A stretch of DNA of 64,000 nt from Desulfuromonas sp964536375 (GCA_964536375.1 CAZHXF010000001.1:54954-118953); one strand, 5' to 3'; shown: positions 26,625 through 35,727, counted from the stretch's first letter. A program made the numbers and translations. The notes: generated by a model not told the origin, from the letters alone.

Positions 26625-27164
26625 ATGGCCAGGTTAAAAGATAGATACAATGATGAACTGGCACCAAAGCTGCTGAAGGAACTTCAACTTAGTAATGTTA
26701 TGGAAGTTCCTCGGGTAGAAAAGGTGGTTGTTAATATGGGTATCGGTGAGGCTATCCAAAATATCAAATTGTTGGAATCAGCCGTAGAAGAGATGACTAA
26801 AATCACCGGGCAGAAGCCAGTAATCACTAAAGCAAAGAAATCTATTGCGGGATTTAAGTTACGCGAAGAGATGCCAATTGGCTGTATGGTTACTTTGCGC
26901 CGCGATCGTGCCTACGAGTTTCTTGATCGCCTGATCAACATTGCCCTACCACGGGTTCGTGACTTTAAGGGGGTTTCTCCTAAGGCTTTTGATGGTCGTG
27001 GTAATTATACATTGGGTATTCGGGAGCAAATTATTTTCCCTGAAATCGATTTAGAAGAAATTGCTAAAATCGGTGGTATGAATATCTCGATTGTAACCTC
27101 TGCTGCAACAGATGAGCAAGGTAGAGCGCTGTTAACAGAATTTGGGATGCCATTCAAGAAGTAA
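26625..27164 (+). CDS. rplE: 50S ribosomal protein uL5
   Basis: A 179-residue L5, the 5S rRNA binder that touches P-site tRNA. It begins MARLKDRYNDELAPKL and has ITGQKPVITKAKKSIAGFKLR and RGNYTLGIREQIIFPEI. The ATG at 26613 overlaps the rplX stop, but TGGAG within it is 6 bases before ATG 26625, and the resulting 179 residues match the usual L5 length. Confidence 0.97.
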   Translation: MARLKDRYNDELAPKLLKELQLSNVMEVPRVEKVVVNMGIGEAIQNIKLLESAVEEMTKITGQKPVITKAKKSIAGFKLREEMPIGCMVTLRRDRAYEFLDRLINIALPRVRDFKGVSPKAFDGRGNYTLGIREQIIFPEIDLEEIAKIGGMNISIVTSAATDEQGRALLTEFGMPFKK

Positions 27165-27186
27165 ATAGGCTATATCGGAGGAAATT

Positions 27187-27372
27187 GTGGCAAAAAAATC
27201 AATGATAGTAAAGGCAGCACGTACGCAGAAATTTAAGGTCAGGCAGAATAATCGCTGTCCTCTGTGTGGACGTCCACGCGCTTATTATCGTAAGTTTAAT
27301 ATGTGTCGGATTTGCTTGCGCAAATTAGCGCTAGAAGGTAAGCTTCCTGGCGTTTTGAAATCTAGTTGGTAG
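27187..27372 (+). CDS. rpsZ: 30S ribosomal protein uS14, zinc-binding short type
   Basis: A 61-residue S14 with GTG start (27187) after CGGAGG. It is the short zinc form, with C24, C27, C40 and C43 (CPLC and CRIC). The long zinc-free form of enterobacteria is about 100 residues. It sits between rplE and rpsH as usual. Confidence 0.97.
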   Translation: MAKKSMIVKAARTQKFKVRQNNRCPLCGRPRAYYRKFNMCRICLRKLALEGKLPGVLKSSW

Positions 27373-27393
27373 AAAGTACAAGGAGATGGATCC

Positions 27394-27792
27394 ATGGCAA
27401 TGACCGATCCTATTTCGGATATGCTGACTCGCATTCGCAATGCGGGTATGGCCAAGCACCAGAAAATGGAAATGCCAGCTAGTAAGATAAAGTTGGCTTT
27501 AGCTGGGGTGCTAAAAGAGCAGGGTTATATTAAGAACTTCAAGTTCATCAATGAGGGTGTTCAAGGTGTTCTGCGTATTTACCTGAAATTTGACAGTAAA
27601 AATATTCATGTTATTCATGAAATTAAACGTGAATCAAAACCTGGTCGGCGTTTGTATGTTAGCGCAGACGATATACCTAAAGTTAAGAATGGTTTAGGCT
27701 GTGCTATCGTGTCCACATCACATGGCGTTATGTCCGATGTTGCGGCTCGTGAAGCCAAGGTCGGTGGCGAACTGGTCTGCACCGTTTGGTAA
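27394..27792 (+). CDS. rpsH: 30S ribosomal protein uS8
   Basis: A 132-residue S8 with MTDPISDMLTRIRNAG and the end GLGCAIVSTSHGVMSDVAAREAKVGGELVCTVW. It is a primary 16S rRNA binder and, in E. coli, repressor of the spc operon. AAGGAG precedes the ATG. Confidence 0.97.
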   Translation: MAMTDPISDMLTRIRNAGMAKHQKMEMPASKIKLALAGVLKEQGYIKNFKFINEGVQGVLRIYLKFDSKNIHVIHEIKRESKPGRRLYVSADDIPKVKNGLGCAIVSTSHGVMSDVAAREAKVGGELVCTVW

Positions 27793-27813
27793 TTAGAGTG
27801 AGGAGTGTAGACA

Positions 27814-28350
27814 ATGTCTAGAATTGGTAAAAAGCCTATTCAAATACCTAGCGGCGTTACTGTTGACCTGAAAAGTGATCACATTAGTGTCAAAGGTCCT
27901 AAGGGGCAACTAGAGCGCAACATCCCCGTGAATGTATTGGTTTCGATGGAAGCTGAAACAATAAATGTAGCGCTTGTCGAAAGTGTACGTGTTAATACTG
28001 CAATGCAGGGACTGTATCGTTCCTTGATCGCCAATATGGTTAATGGCGTTTCAACCGGTTTTTCTAAGATTCTTGAAATCAATGGTGTAGGTTATCGCGC
28101 TGATGTTAAAGGGTCTGTACTGAATTTAGCTCTTGGATATTCACACCCTGTTGAATATCAACTGCCGGATGGTATAACCGTAGATGTGGAAAAGCAAACA
28201 CGTCTTACTGTTAGCGGTGTCGACAAGGAATTGGTCGGAGCAACCGCAGCCAAGATTCGTTCGTTTCGTGAACCAGAGCCTTATAAGGGTAAAGGTATCA
28301 AGTATTCTGATGAGCGTATTTTGCGTAAAGCAGGTAAGACAGGTAAGTAA
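27814..28350 (+). CDS. rplF: 50S ribosomal protein uL6
   Basis: A 178-residue L6 with MSRIGKKPIQIPSGV, two repeated alpha/beta domains, and PEPYKGKGIKYSDERILRKAGKTGK at the end. It binds near the sarcin-ricin loop and the factor-binding site. Confidence 0.97.
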   Translation: MSRIGKKPIQIPSGVTVDLKSDHISVKGPKGQLERNIPVNVLVSMEAETINVALVESVRVNTAMQGLYRSLIANMVNGVSTGFSKILEINGVGYRADVKGSVLNLALGYSHPVEYQLPDGITVDVEKQTRLTVSGVDKELVGATAAKIRSFREPEPYKGKGIKYSDERILRKAGKTGK

Positions 28351-28374
28351 TTAATTAAATACGGGAGAAATAAA

Positions 28375-28743
28375 GTGGCTGGCGTAATATCAAGAGCGGA
28401 AGCAAGAAAAAGACGGCAAACGCGAGTGCGTCGTAAAGTGGTTGGAACCTCAGAGCGTCCACGTCTTTGTGTCTTCCGTAGTACAAAGCACATATATGCA
28501 CAGATTATAGAGGATGCCACTGGGACTTCGTTAGTATCTGCATCTACTCAATGTCCTGGTGTTGTTGAGGGTGTAGCTTACGCAGGTAATATTTCTGCTG
28601 CGAAGGCTGTCGGTGCTGCTGTTGCCAAAAAAGCCCTAGAGATGAATATCAAAGGGGTAGTTTTTGATCGCAATGGTTTTATTTATCATGGCCGTATTAA
28701 GGCCCTGGCTGATGCTGCGCGTGAAGCCGGACTTGAGTTTTAA
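28375..28743 (+). CDS. rplR: 50S ribosomal protein uL18
   Basis: A 122-residue L18 with GTG start (28375) after CGGGAG. The basic N-terminus is followed by SERPRLCVFRSTKHIYAQII and the end VVFDRNGFIYHGRIKALADAAREAGLEF. It carries 5S rRNA into the 50S subunit. Confidence 0.97.
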   Translation: MAGVISRAEARKRRQTRVRRKVVGTSERPRLCVFRSTKHIYAQIIEDATGTSLVSASTQCPGVVEGVAYAGNISAAKAVGAAVAKKALEMNIKGVVFDRNGFIYHGRIKALADAAREAGLEF

Positions 28744-28760
28744 TTAGATTGGAGGGTCCT

Positions 28761-29246
28761 TTGCATCGCAATGAGCCAAATGAAACAGAGATGATTGACC
28801 GCGTCATTCATATTAACCGCTGCTCAAAGGTGGTTAAAGGTGGTCGTCGGTTTAGTTTTTCAGCCTTGGTTGTTGTCGGAGACGGTAACGGTCATGTAGG
28901 TTATGGGCACGGTAAAGCAAAAGAAGTGCCAGAAGCAATTCGTAAGGGTGTAGAAAAAGCTAAAAAAAGTATGATTACGGTACCGCTAGATGATCGTACC
29001 ATTCCATATGATGTGCTGGGCCATTATGGTGCAGGGCGTGTATTGCTTAAGCCGGCATCAAAAGGTACTGGTGTTATAGCTGGTGGACCTGCCCGTGCAG
29101 TACTTGAGGCGGCTGGCGTAGGCGATATCTTGTCAAAGTGTCTGGGTTCCAACAATCCACACAACGTAGTAAAGGCAACTATTGATGCTCTGTGCCAGTT
29201 ACGTAGTGCCAGTGAGATTAAATCACGGCGTGGAATAATTGCATAA
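28761..29246 (+). CDS. rpsE: 30S ribosomal protein uS5
   Basis: A 161-residue S5 with the S5 signature VVKGGRRFSFSALVVVGDG, then GYGHGKAKEVPEAIRKG. The start is not clear cut. TTG 28761 is chosen because GGAGG (28751-28755) is 5 bases upstream. A TTG at 28749 overlaps that ribosome site, and ATG 28791 (MIDRVIHINR) lacks a good site. S5 acts in decoding fidelity and mRNA unwinding. Confidence 0.95.
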   Translation: MHRNEPNETEMIDRVIHINRCSKVVKGGRRFSFSALVVVGDGNGHVGYGHGKAKEVPEAIRKGVEKAKKSMITVPLDDRTIPYDVLGHYGAGRVLLKPASKGTGVIAGGPARAVLEAAGVGDILSKCLGSNNPHNVVKATIDALCQLRSASEIKSRRGIIA

Positions 29247-29270
29247 ACTGCCGTATAGCTGGAGATAACG

Positions 29271-29453
29271 ATGGCTAAACAAATAAATGTAACTCTTAAG
29301 AAAAGTGGTATTGGTCGCCCAGAGTATTTTACTAAGGTTTTAAAGGGCCTGGGTCTTACTAAACTCAATAAGACTGTGTTGCTTCAAGATACACCAGAAA
29401 TTCGTGGCATGGTTCATAAAGTGTGTCATATGGTAGTAGTTGAAGAAGCCTAA
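29271..29453 (+). CDS. rpmD: 50S ribosomal protein uL30
   Basis: A 60-residue L30 with INVTLKKSGIGRPEYFTKVLKGLGL, LNKTVLLQDTPEIRGMVHKV. It is short and of standard length, located between rpsE and rplO; CTGGAGA precedes the ATG. Confidence 0.96.
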   Translation: MAKQINVTLKKSGIGRPEYFTKVLKGLGLTKLNKTVLLQDTPEIRGMVHKVCHMVVVEEA

Positions 29454-29467
29454 ATAGGATAAAGATA

Positions 29468-29908
29468 ATGGATCTGAGTAATTTGAGTCCCGCACCGGGA
29501 TCTGTAGGAAAAAATAAGCGCCTTGGTCGTGGCGCCGGTTCTGGCACAGGCAAGACTTCAGGGCGTGGTCATAAGGGTCAAAACTCACGCTCAGGCGGTG
29601 GTGTTAAGCCTGGTTTTGAGGGTGGACAAATGCCGTTGCAGCGTCGTTTGCCAAAGCGTGGTTTTACATCGTTGAATAAGAAAATTTATTCATTAGTTAA
29701 CTTGCGTGATTTGGATACTTTTGAAAATGACTCGGTTGTTGATCCAGAGATGTTGATAACTGCTGGATTTGTCAAATGTATTCAAGACGGTGTGAAAATT
29801 CTGGCTGATGGTGAATTAACAAAAAAAATCACCGTTAAAGCTCATAAATTCAGCAAGGCGGCAACAGCACAGATTGAAGCTGTTGGCGGTAGCGTTGAGG
29901 TTTTATAA
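29468..29908 (+). CDS. rplO: 50S ribosomal protein uL15
   Basis: A 146-residue L15 with the Gly/Lys-rich N-terminus (GSVGKNKRLGRGAGSGTGKT, GRGHKGQNSRSGGGV) and the globular C-terminus ending QIEAVGGSVEVL. It ends 2 bases before secY, a normal pairing. Confidence 0.97.
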   Translation: MDLSNLSPAPGSVGKNKRLGRGAGSGTGKTSGRGHKGQNSRSGGGVKPGFEGGQMPLQRRLPKRGFTSLNKKIYSLVNLRDLDTFENDSVVDPEMLITAGFVKCIQDGVKILADGELTKKITVKAHKFSKAATAQIEAVGGSVEVL

Positions 29909-29910
29909 AA

Positions 29911-31221
29911 TTGTTTAAAAGTCTGCAAAATATTTTTAATATAGCAGAATTGCGTCAACGTATTTTATTTACTATGTTGATGCTGGCTGTCTATCGTGTT
30001 GGTTGCCATATCCCCACTCCGGGGATTAATGGTCAGGTTCTGGCGAGCTTTTTTGAAGGTAGCCAGGGTAACTTGCTTGGGCTGGTAAGTGCTTTTACCG
30101 GTGGCGCTTTGGAGCGCATGACGGTATTTGCCCTTGGAATAATGCCTTACATCAGCGCTTCAATTATTTTGCAGTTATTAACGGTAGTTTTTGAGCCGGT
30201 TGAGCGTTTGTCAAAAGAGGGTGAGCAGGGGCGTAAGGTTATTACACGCTGGACACGCTATGGCACTATAGCTCTGTCTATTGTGCAGGGTGCAGGTATT
30301 GCAGTTGGTCTGCAGTCTATGACTGGTCCGGCTGGTGATCCGGTTGTTCCTTGTCCTGGGCTGGGTTTTATTCTGTTGACGATTATCACATTAACCGCCG
30401 GTACCGCTTTTATCATGTGGATTGGTGAACAGGTAACCGAACGTGGGGTAGGCAACGGTATCTCACTGATCATTTTTGCTGGTATCGTAGCTAATTTGCC
30501 CTCAGCAATATTGAACTCAGTGCGCTTGTTGCGTACCGGAGCTCTTGCACCTGTTACTATGTTGTTTTTATTTGTAGTCATGATCATTGTCGTAATGGCG
30601 ATTGTTTTCATGGAACGCGCCCAGCGGCGCGTCCCCATCCATTACGCTAAACGTGTAGTAGGTATGCGTAATCATGGTGGGCAATCAAGCCACTTACCGT
30701 TAAAAATAAATATGAGTGGTGTAATACCGCCTATCTTTGCAAGTTCTATTATTATGTTTCCCGCAACAATTGCAAACTTTGTAGATGTGCCTTGGGTACA
30801 AAAGATTGCTGGATTGATGACACCCAGTCATTGGTTGTATAATGTCTTTTTTGTTGCTTTTATAGTTTTCTTCTGTTACTTCTACACAGCTGTGACATTT
30901 AATCCCGTTGATGTAGCAGAAAACGTCAAGAATCAAGGTGGTTATATTCCTGGGGTGCGTCCTGGAAAGCCAACATCAGAATATTTAGATGTTGTTTTAA
31001 GTCGACTTACTTTTGCAGGCGCGATCTATGTGTCTGTGGTTTGTGTGTTGCCTACTTTGTTGATTGGTCAATTTAATGTACCATTCTACTTTGGTGGGAC
31101 TTCATTACTTATCGTTGTTGGGGTAGGTTTAGATACTGCATCGCAAATTGAATCACACTTGATTTCACGTTCTTATGAAGGATTTATGCGTGGTGCGACC
31201 ATAAAGGGACGCCGCGGGTAG
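29911..31221 (+). CDS. secY: Preprotein translocase subunit SecY
   Basis: A 436-residue SecY with TTG start (29911), 2 bases after rplO. It has ten hydrophobic segments. The plug region, VERLSKEGEQGRKVITRWTR, the ribosome-contacting loop AQRRVPIHYAKR, and the C-terminal loop near SRLTFAGAIYV are in order. It is the pore of the Sec translocon, working with SecE (5164). The ribosome site lies inside rplO (GAGG at about 29897), indicating coupling. Confidence 0.98.
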   Translation: MFKSLQNIFNIAELRQRILFTMLMLAVYRVGCHIPTPGINGQVLASFFEGSQGNLLGLVSAFTGGALERMTVFALGIMPYISASIILQLLTVVFEPVERLSKEGEQGRKVITRWTRYGTIALSIVQGAGIAVGLQSMTGPAGDPVVPCPGLGFILLTIITLTAGTAFIMWIGEQVTERGVGNGISLIIFAGIVANLPSAILNSVRLLRTGALAPVTMLFLFVVMIIVVMAIVFMERAQRRVPIHYAKRVVGMRNHGGQSSHLPLKINMSGVIPPIFASSIIMFPATIANFVDVPWVQKIAGLMTPSHWLYNVFFVAFIVFFCYFYTAVTFNPVDVAENVKNQGGYIPGVRPGKPTSEYLDVVLSRLTFAGAIYVSVVCVLPTLLIGQFNVPFYFGGTSLLIVVGVGLDTASQIESHLISRSYEGFMRGATIKGRRG

Positions 31222-31239
31222 TAGAGAGATAATATAGCT

Positions 31240-31890
31240 ATGAAATTGATTTTGCTTGGACCGCCGGGGGCTGGAAAAGGTACGCAGGCAAAGATGCTGG
31301 TAGAGCGTTACTCAGTACCACAAATTTCTACTGGTGACATATTGCGTGCGGCAGTTAAAGAAGGTACGCCTATGGGCGTAAAGGCTAGGTCTTGTATGGA
31401 CTCTGGTGCTTTGGTTCCCGATGAAGTTGTGGTTGGCATTGTAGAAGAGCGCTTGCAAAAATCAGATTGTGAATCTGGGTTTGTCCTTGATGGTTTTCCA
31501 CGTACGCTACCCCAGGCTGATGCATTAGCTGATACCTTGGTCGCACTTGGTAAAGATATCGATGCAGTTATCTCATTAGATGTAGATATTGAGGTGCTGG
31601 TTGCTCGTTTAGTAGGTCGGCGGACTTGTGCGGGCTGTGGTGCTGGTTATCATGTTAATTATGATCCCCCTGCGCAAGATGGTATTTGCGACAAGTGTGG
31701 TGAGTGTTTGGTTCAGCGTCAAGATGATAAAGAGTCAACAATAAGAAATCGTATGGCTGTTTATGATGAGCAAACATCTCCTCTGGTTGATTATTACCGT
31801 TCAGCAGGTTTGCTGAAATCGGTAGATGGGATGCAGCCAATAGGCGTGGTCTGGTCGGAGATACAGGCAATTCTTAAGGGTTTTGAGTGA
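31240..31890 (+). CDS. adk: Adenylate kinase, zinc-containing long form
   Basis: A 216-residue kinase interconverting ATP + AMP and 2 ADP. P loop GPPGAGKGTQA; AMP site ISTGDILRAAV; DGFPRTLPQA; the long LID with four cysteines C130, C133, C150 and C153, which in Gram-positive and deltaproteobacterial enzymes bind zinc. Its stop TGA overlaps the map start (GTGA). Confidence 0.97.
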   Translation: MKLILLGPPGAGKGTQAKMLVERYSVPQISTGDILRAAVKEGTPMGVKARSCMDSGALVPDEVVVGIVEERLQKSDCESGFVLDGFPRTLPQADALADTLVALGKDIDAVISLDVDIEVLVARLVGRRTCAGCGAGYHVNYDPPAQDGICDKCGECLVQRQDDKESTIRNRMAVYDEQTSPLVDYYRSAGLLKSVDGMQPIGVVWSEIQAILKGFE

Positions 31891-32633
31891 TAATTATTAA
31901 AAGCCCTCAAGAAATAGCTAGGATGCGCGTCCCATGTTTGATGGTCGCTGAGATACTTGATGAGCTAAGTGCGGCAGTTGCCCCGGGGGTAACAACAAAG
32001 GAATTAAATACGCAAGCGCTTGATGCGTGCAAGAAACGCAAGGCAGTTGCGGCTTTTAAGGGCTATTCCGGTTTTCCTTTTGCGATATGTTCTTCACCTA
32101 ATGACACCATAGTTCATGGATTTGCAACCGATGTGCCTTTAGCTGATGGAGATATCCTGAGTATAGACTTTGGAGTACTTTTTGATGGTTTTTATGGCGA
32201 TTCAGCAGTGACGGTTCCTGTTGGTTGCGTCAGTGAAGACCGTAAGCGGTTGGTCGATGTAACTAGGAAAGCATTGTATGCTGGTATCAATGTTGTTGCT
32301 CCTGGTGTGCATTTATCAGATATTTCACACGCAGTACAGTGTGTAGCAGAAGAAGCTGGGTATAGTGTGGTGCGTGAATTTGTTGGGCATGGAATCGGAC
32401 GTGCCTTGCATGAGGACCCGCAAGTACCCAATTATGGTAAACCGGGTGTGGGACCGATTCTGAAGCCTGGAATGGTTTTGGCTATTGAACCGATGGTAAA
32501 TGCAGGTAGTCATCAAGTGAAAATTCTTGATGATGGCTGGACTGCAGTGACTAAAGACGGTAGTCGTTCGGCACATTTCGAACATTCGGTTGCTGTAACT
32601 GATGATGGCTTCGAAATATTGACGAGTTTGTAG
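31887..32633 (+). CDS. map: Methionine aminopeptidase, type I
   Basis: A 248-residue enzyme removing the initiator Met. GTG start at 31887, overlapping the adk stop by 4 bases, with AAGGG upstream in adk. Metal ligands are in the usual order: SIDFGVLFDGFYGDSAVTV (two Asp), GHGIGRALHEDP (His), LAIEPMV (Glu) and HFEHSVAVT (Glu). No N-terminal zinc or SH3 extension is present. Confidence 0.97.
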   Translation: MIIIKSPQEIARMRVPCLMVAEILDELSAAVAPGVTTKELNTQALDACKKRKAVAAFKGYSGFPFAICSSPNDTIVHGFATDVPLADGDILSIDFGVLFDGFYGDSAVTVPVGCVSEDRKRLVDVTRKALYAGINVVAPGVHLSDISHAVQCVAEEAGYSVVREFVGHGIGRALHEDPQVPNYGKPGVGPILKPGMVLAIEPMVNAGSHQVKILDDGWTAVTKDGSRSAHFEHSVAVTDDGFEILTSL

Positions 32634-32668
32634 TTCTGAATGTTACTAGTATTTTATTGAGGTTGGTT

Positions 32669-32782
32669 ATGAAAGTTCGTGCGTCAGTCAAAACAATTTG
32701 TGATAAATGCAAAGTTATTAAGCGTAAGGGTGTTTTGCGTGTTATTTGTGAAAACCCTAAACATAAGCAGAGACAGGGTTAA
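32669..32782 (+). CDS. rpmJ: 50S ribosomal protein bL36
   Basis: A 37-residue L36, MKVRASVKTICDKCK through NPKHKQRQG. Zinc ligands C11, C14, C27 and H32 are all present, the zinc-binding C+ form. GAGG lies 9 bases before ATG 32669. Unlike many bacteria, no infA gene lies between map and rpmJ; the gap is only 35 bases. Confidence 0.96.
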   Translation: MKVRASVKTICDKCKVIKRKGVLRVICENPKHKQRQG

Positions 32783-32800
32783 AACTGGGAGGATATTAAG

Positions 32801-33169
32801 TTGGCTCGTATCGCTGGTATAGACTTACCGAAGAATAAACGTATTGAAGTTGCGCTGACCTATATTTATGGGGTCGGACGTCAGACAGCGCAACGGATCC
32901 TGTCTCAAGCTGGTGTAGATTTTGATACTCGCTCGGACGATCTTACTGAATCAGAAGTAGCGCAGATTCGTAAGGTACTAGATGCTGAATATAAAGTGGA
33001 AGGCGACTTGCGTCGTGAAATTTCCATGAATATTAAGCGTATGATGGATCTTGGCTGTTATCGTGGTTTGCGCCATCGTCGTGGTTTGCCAGTACGTGGG
33101 CAAAAAACCAAAACCAATGCTCGTACTCGTAAGGGTCCGCGTAAGACGGTTGCTGGTAAAAAGAAATAA
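32801..33169 (+). CDS. rpsM: 30S ribosomal protein uS13
   Basis: A 122-residue S13 with TTG start (32801) after GGGAGGA, beginning MARIAGIDLPKNKRIEVALT and ending in a basic tail (RTRKGPRKTVAGKKK). It contacts P-site tRNA and intersubunit bridges. It heads the alpha operon with rpsK, rpsD, rpoA and rplQ. Confidence 0.97.
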   Translation: MARIAGIDLPKNKRIEVALTYIYGVGRQTAQRILSQAGVDFDTRSDDLTESEVAQIRKVLDAEYKVEGDLRREISMNIKRMMDLGCYRGLRHRRGLPVRGQKTKTNARTRKGPRKTVAGKKK

Positions 33170-33180
33170 TTGGAGGAACG

Positions 33181-33576
33181 ATGGCTAAGCCAGGTAAGAA
33201 AGTCGTAAGAAAGACTAAAGCAAAGAAAAATATTGTTAATGGAGTTGCGCATATTCAGGCAACGTTTAACAATACTATTGTTTCCATTGCTGATGTTAGT
33301 GGTAACGTAATTACATGGGCCACTTCAGGAGGCTCAGGCTTTAAGGGCTCACGTAAGAGCACCCCTTTTGCGGCTCAGGTTGCTGCAGAGACTGCCGCTA
33401 AGGCAGCTCAAGAGCACGGGCTACGCAACGTTGAAGTTTGTGTCAAGGGGCCAGGTTCGGGTCGTGAGTCTGCATTGCGTGCATTACAGTCTGCTGGACT
33501 TAATGTTACAATGATTAAGGATGTTACTCCTATTCCCCACAATGGCTGTCGTCCACCCAAGCGCCGTCGCGTTTAA
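33181..33576 (+). CDS. rpsK: 30S ribosomal protein uS11
   Basis: A 131-residue S11 with a basic N-terminus, HIQATFNNTIVSIADVSGN and GPGSGRESALRALQSAGL, and the end PHNGCRPPKRRRV. It forms the platform of the 30S subunit. TGGAGG precedes the ATG, 11 bases after rpsM. Confidence 0.98.
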   Translation: MAKPGKKVVRKTKAKKNIVNGVAHIQATFNNTIVSIADVSGNVITWATSGGSGFKGSRKSTPFAAQVAAETAAKAAQEHGLRNVEVCVKGPGSGRESALRALQSAGLNVTMIKDVTPIPHNGCRPPKRRRV

Positions 33577-33622
33577 GGGTAGAATCCGACAGGTTGACGA
33601 TAGACAGTAGAGGATATTAGAA

Positions 33623-34243
33623 ATGGCAAAAAATTTCACGCCTAAAGGTAAAATTGTAAGACGTCTTGGTGTAAATATTTACGGTAACCCAAAGTACGAC
33701 CGTTTGTTGGAGCGCCGCCCAACTCCTCCGGGACAGCATGGTGCTGGTCGTAAGGGGAAGCCTTCAGATTATTCTCGTCAATTGATTGAGAAACAAAAGG
33801 TTCGTTTTTGCTATGGCTTAAGCGAAAAGCAGTTCCGTCGCGTGTTTGATAAAGCAAAAGGGATGAAGGGTATTACCGGTCACAATATGCTGGTTTTGCT
33901 TGAGCGTCGCTTGGATAATATGGTTTTTCGTTTAGGTTTGGCATCTACACGTACTGAGGCGCGGTTGTTTGTCCGTCACGGACATTTCTTGGTTAATGGT
34001 CGCAAGGTAGATATCCCTTCATACTTAGTTAACGCTGGTGATGTTATTTCTGTGCGTGAAAAAAGTCGTAAGATTGCCAAGATTTCTGAGGCTCTGGACA
34101 GTGTTATGCGTCGTGGAATTCCTGCTTGGTTGGAACTCGAGCGCGATGTGTTTAAGGGAACTGTCAAGACGTTGCCGGCACGTGAGGAACTTACCTCTCC
34201 GGTGTTCGAGGAACAGTTGATTGTTGAACTCTATTCTAAGTAA
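33623..34243 (+). CDS. rpsD: 30S ribosomal protein uS4
   Basis: A 206-residue S4 with RRPTPPGQHGAGRKGKPSDY and the S4 RNA-binding domain LERRLDNMVFRLG and HFLVNGRKVDIPSY. The N-terminus has no zinc-binding cysteines, so it is the C- form. S4 starts 30S assembly and in E. coli represses the alpha operon. Confidence 0.98.
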   Translation: MAKNFTPKGKIVRRLGVNIYGNPKYDRLLERRPTPPGQHGAGRKGKPSDYSRQLIEKQKVRFCYGLSEKQFRRVFDKAKGMKGITGHNMLVLLERRLDNMVFRLGLASTRTEARLFVRHGHFLVNGRKVDIPSYLVNAGDVISVREKSRKIAKISEALDSVMRRGIPAWLELERDVFKGTVKTLPAREELTSPVFEEQLIVELYSK

Positions 34244-34281
34244 TCGCAATCATTTGGTAACCCTCAACTTGGAGTAAATGC

Positions 34282-35298
34282 ATGTATAAAAACTGGAGAG
34301 ATCTAATCAAGCCGAAGCGACTGCAAGTCGAGACTAAAAGTCTGACCAGTAGCTATGGCAAGTTTTATGCTGAGCCATTTGAACGTGGTTTTGGTACAAC
34401 GATTGGTAACTCTTTACGGCGTATTTTACTTTCTTCTTTACAGGGCGCTGCGATAACCTCGGTACGTATAAAGGGGGTTTTGCATGAGTTTTCCACAATT
34501 CCTGGTGTAACAGAGGATGTAACTGATATTATCCTCAATTTGAAATCAGTGTTGCTGAATCTTGAAGGTCAAGAAAGCCGTAACGTCCGCATCGTAAAAA
34601 AAGGCGCGGGGATTATTACTGCTGGCGATATTGTTGCTGATGCAAATGTTGAAGTTTTGAATCCAGATCTATTCATAGCTACTTGTACTAAGGAAGCCGA
34701 TGTAGAGATCGATATGGTTGTGTCAATCGGTAAGGGTTATGTGACTGCTGAGCGTAACCGTGATGATAACGCACCTGTTGGAACTATCCCCATTGATTCT
34801 ATTTTTTCTCCGATCAAGAAGGTAAACTATTCGGTTACGAATGCTCGTGTTGGGCAGATTACTGATTACGATAAGCTTACCCTTGAGGTTTGGACCGACG
34901 TAAGTGTCAGCCCTGAGGATTCAGTTGCCTATGCTGCTAAAATTCTTAAAGAGCATCTGCAAATGTTTATCAACTTTGACGAGGAACAGATTCCTGTTGA
35001 AGAACCAGAGGAAGATGAGGTTCAAAAAATCAATGAGAATCTATACCGTAGTGTTGAGGAACTTGAGTTGTCAGTGCGCAGTGCGAATTGCTTAAAAAAT
35101 GCACGCATCGGACTAATTGGCGATCTGGTTCAAAGATCCGAAGCAGAAATGTTGAAAACCCAAAATTTCGGGCGAAAATCACTTAATGAGATTAAGGACA
35201 TTCTTGCAGAGATGGGTTTAACTTTAGGTATGAAGCTGGAGAACTTTCCAGACCCAGAATACCTTAAAGTTCTGCAAAAAAGTCGCGAAGAAGCTTAA
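34282..35298 (+). CDS. rpoA: DNA-directed RNA polymerase subunit alpha
   Basis: A 338-residue alpha subunit. The N-terminal dimerisation domain has EPFERGFGTTIGNSLRRILL. After an acidic linker (EEPEEDEVQK) comes the C-terminal domain, with ELELSVRSANCLKNARI and NFGRKSLNEIKDILAEMGL, which binds UP elements and activators. The start is supported by TTGGAG. Confidence 0.99.
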   Translation: MYKNWRDLIKPKRLQVETKSLTSSYGKFYAEPFERGFGTTIGNSLRRILLSSLQGAAITSVRIKGVLHEFSTIPGVTEDVTDIILNLKSVLLNLEGQESRNVRIVKKGAGIITAGDIVADANVEVLNPDLFIATCTKEADVEIDMVVSIGKGYVTAERNRDDNAPVGTIPIDSIFSPIKKVNYSVTNARVGQITDYDKLTLEVWTDVSVSPEDSVAYAAKILKEHLQMFINFDEEQIPVEEPEEDEVQKINENLYRSVEELELSVRSANCLKNARIGLIGDLVQRSEAEMLKTQNFGRKSLNEIKDILAEMGLTLGMKLENFPDPEYLKVLQKSREEA

Positions 35299-35331
35299 TC
35301 TAATATTTACGCATAGAAAGGAATACACATT

Positions 35332-35703
35332 ATGCGTCATAATAAATCAGGTAGAACACTGGGACGCAACTCCAGCCATCGTAAGGCAATGATGCGCAAC
35401 ATGGTAACTTCGTTGATTGATAACGAGCGTATCACTACTACTGATGCTCGAGCGAAGGAATTACGTAAAGTAGCAGAAAAGATGATTACCCTAGGTAAAC
35501 GTGGAGATTTACATGCTCGCCGTCAGGCCTTAAGTGTGATCTTTGATAAAGACATGGTGGCAAAGTTATTTGAACGTCTTGCTCCGCGCTATGCTGAGCG
35601 TGCTGGTGGATATACCCGCATAATCAAAGTTGGTAATCGCGCTGGAGATAACGCTTCTGTTTCAATCATCGAATTTGTTGATCAAGAGCAGGTCGCTCAG
35701 TAG
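35332..35703 (+). CDS. rplQ: 50S ribosomal protein bL17
   Basis: A 123-residue L17 with MRHNKSGRTLGRNSSHRKAM and the end VGNRAGDNASVSIIEFVD. It is the last gene of the ribosomal cluster, followed at 35728 by a strong terminator. Confidence 0.97.
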   Translation: MRHNKSGRTLGRNSSHRKAMMRNMVTSLIDNERITTTDARAKELRKVAEKMITLGKRGDLHARRQALSVIFDKDMVAKLFERLAPRYAERAGGYTRIIKVGNRAGDNASVSIIEFVDQEQVAQ

Positions 35704-35727
35704 ACTACTCGAAATAAATATCGTTAC

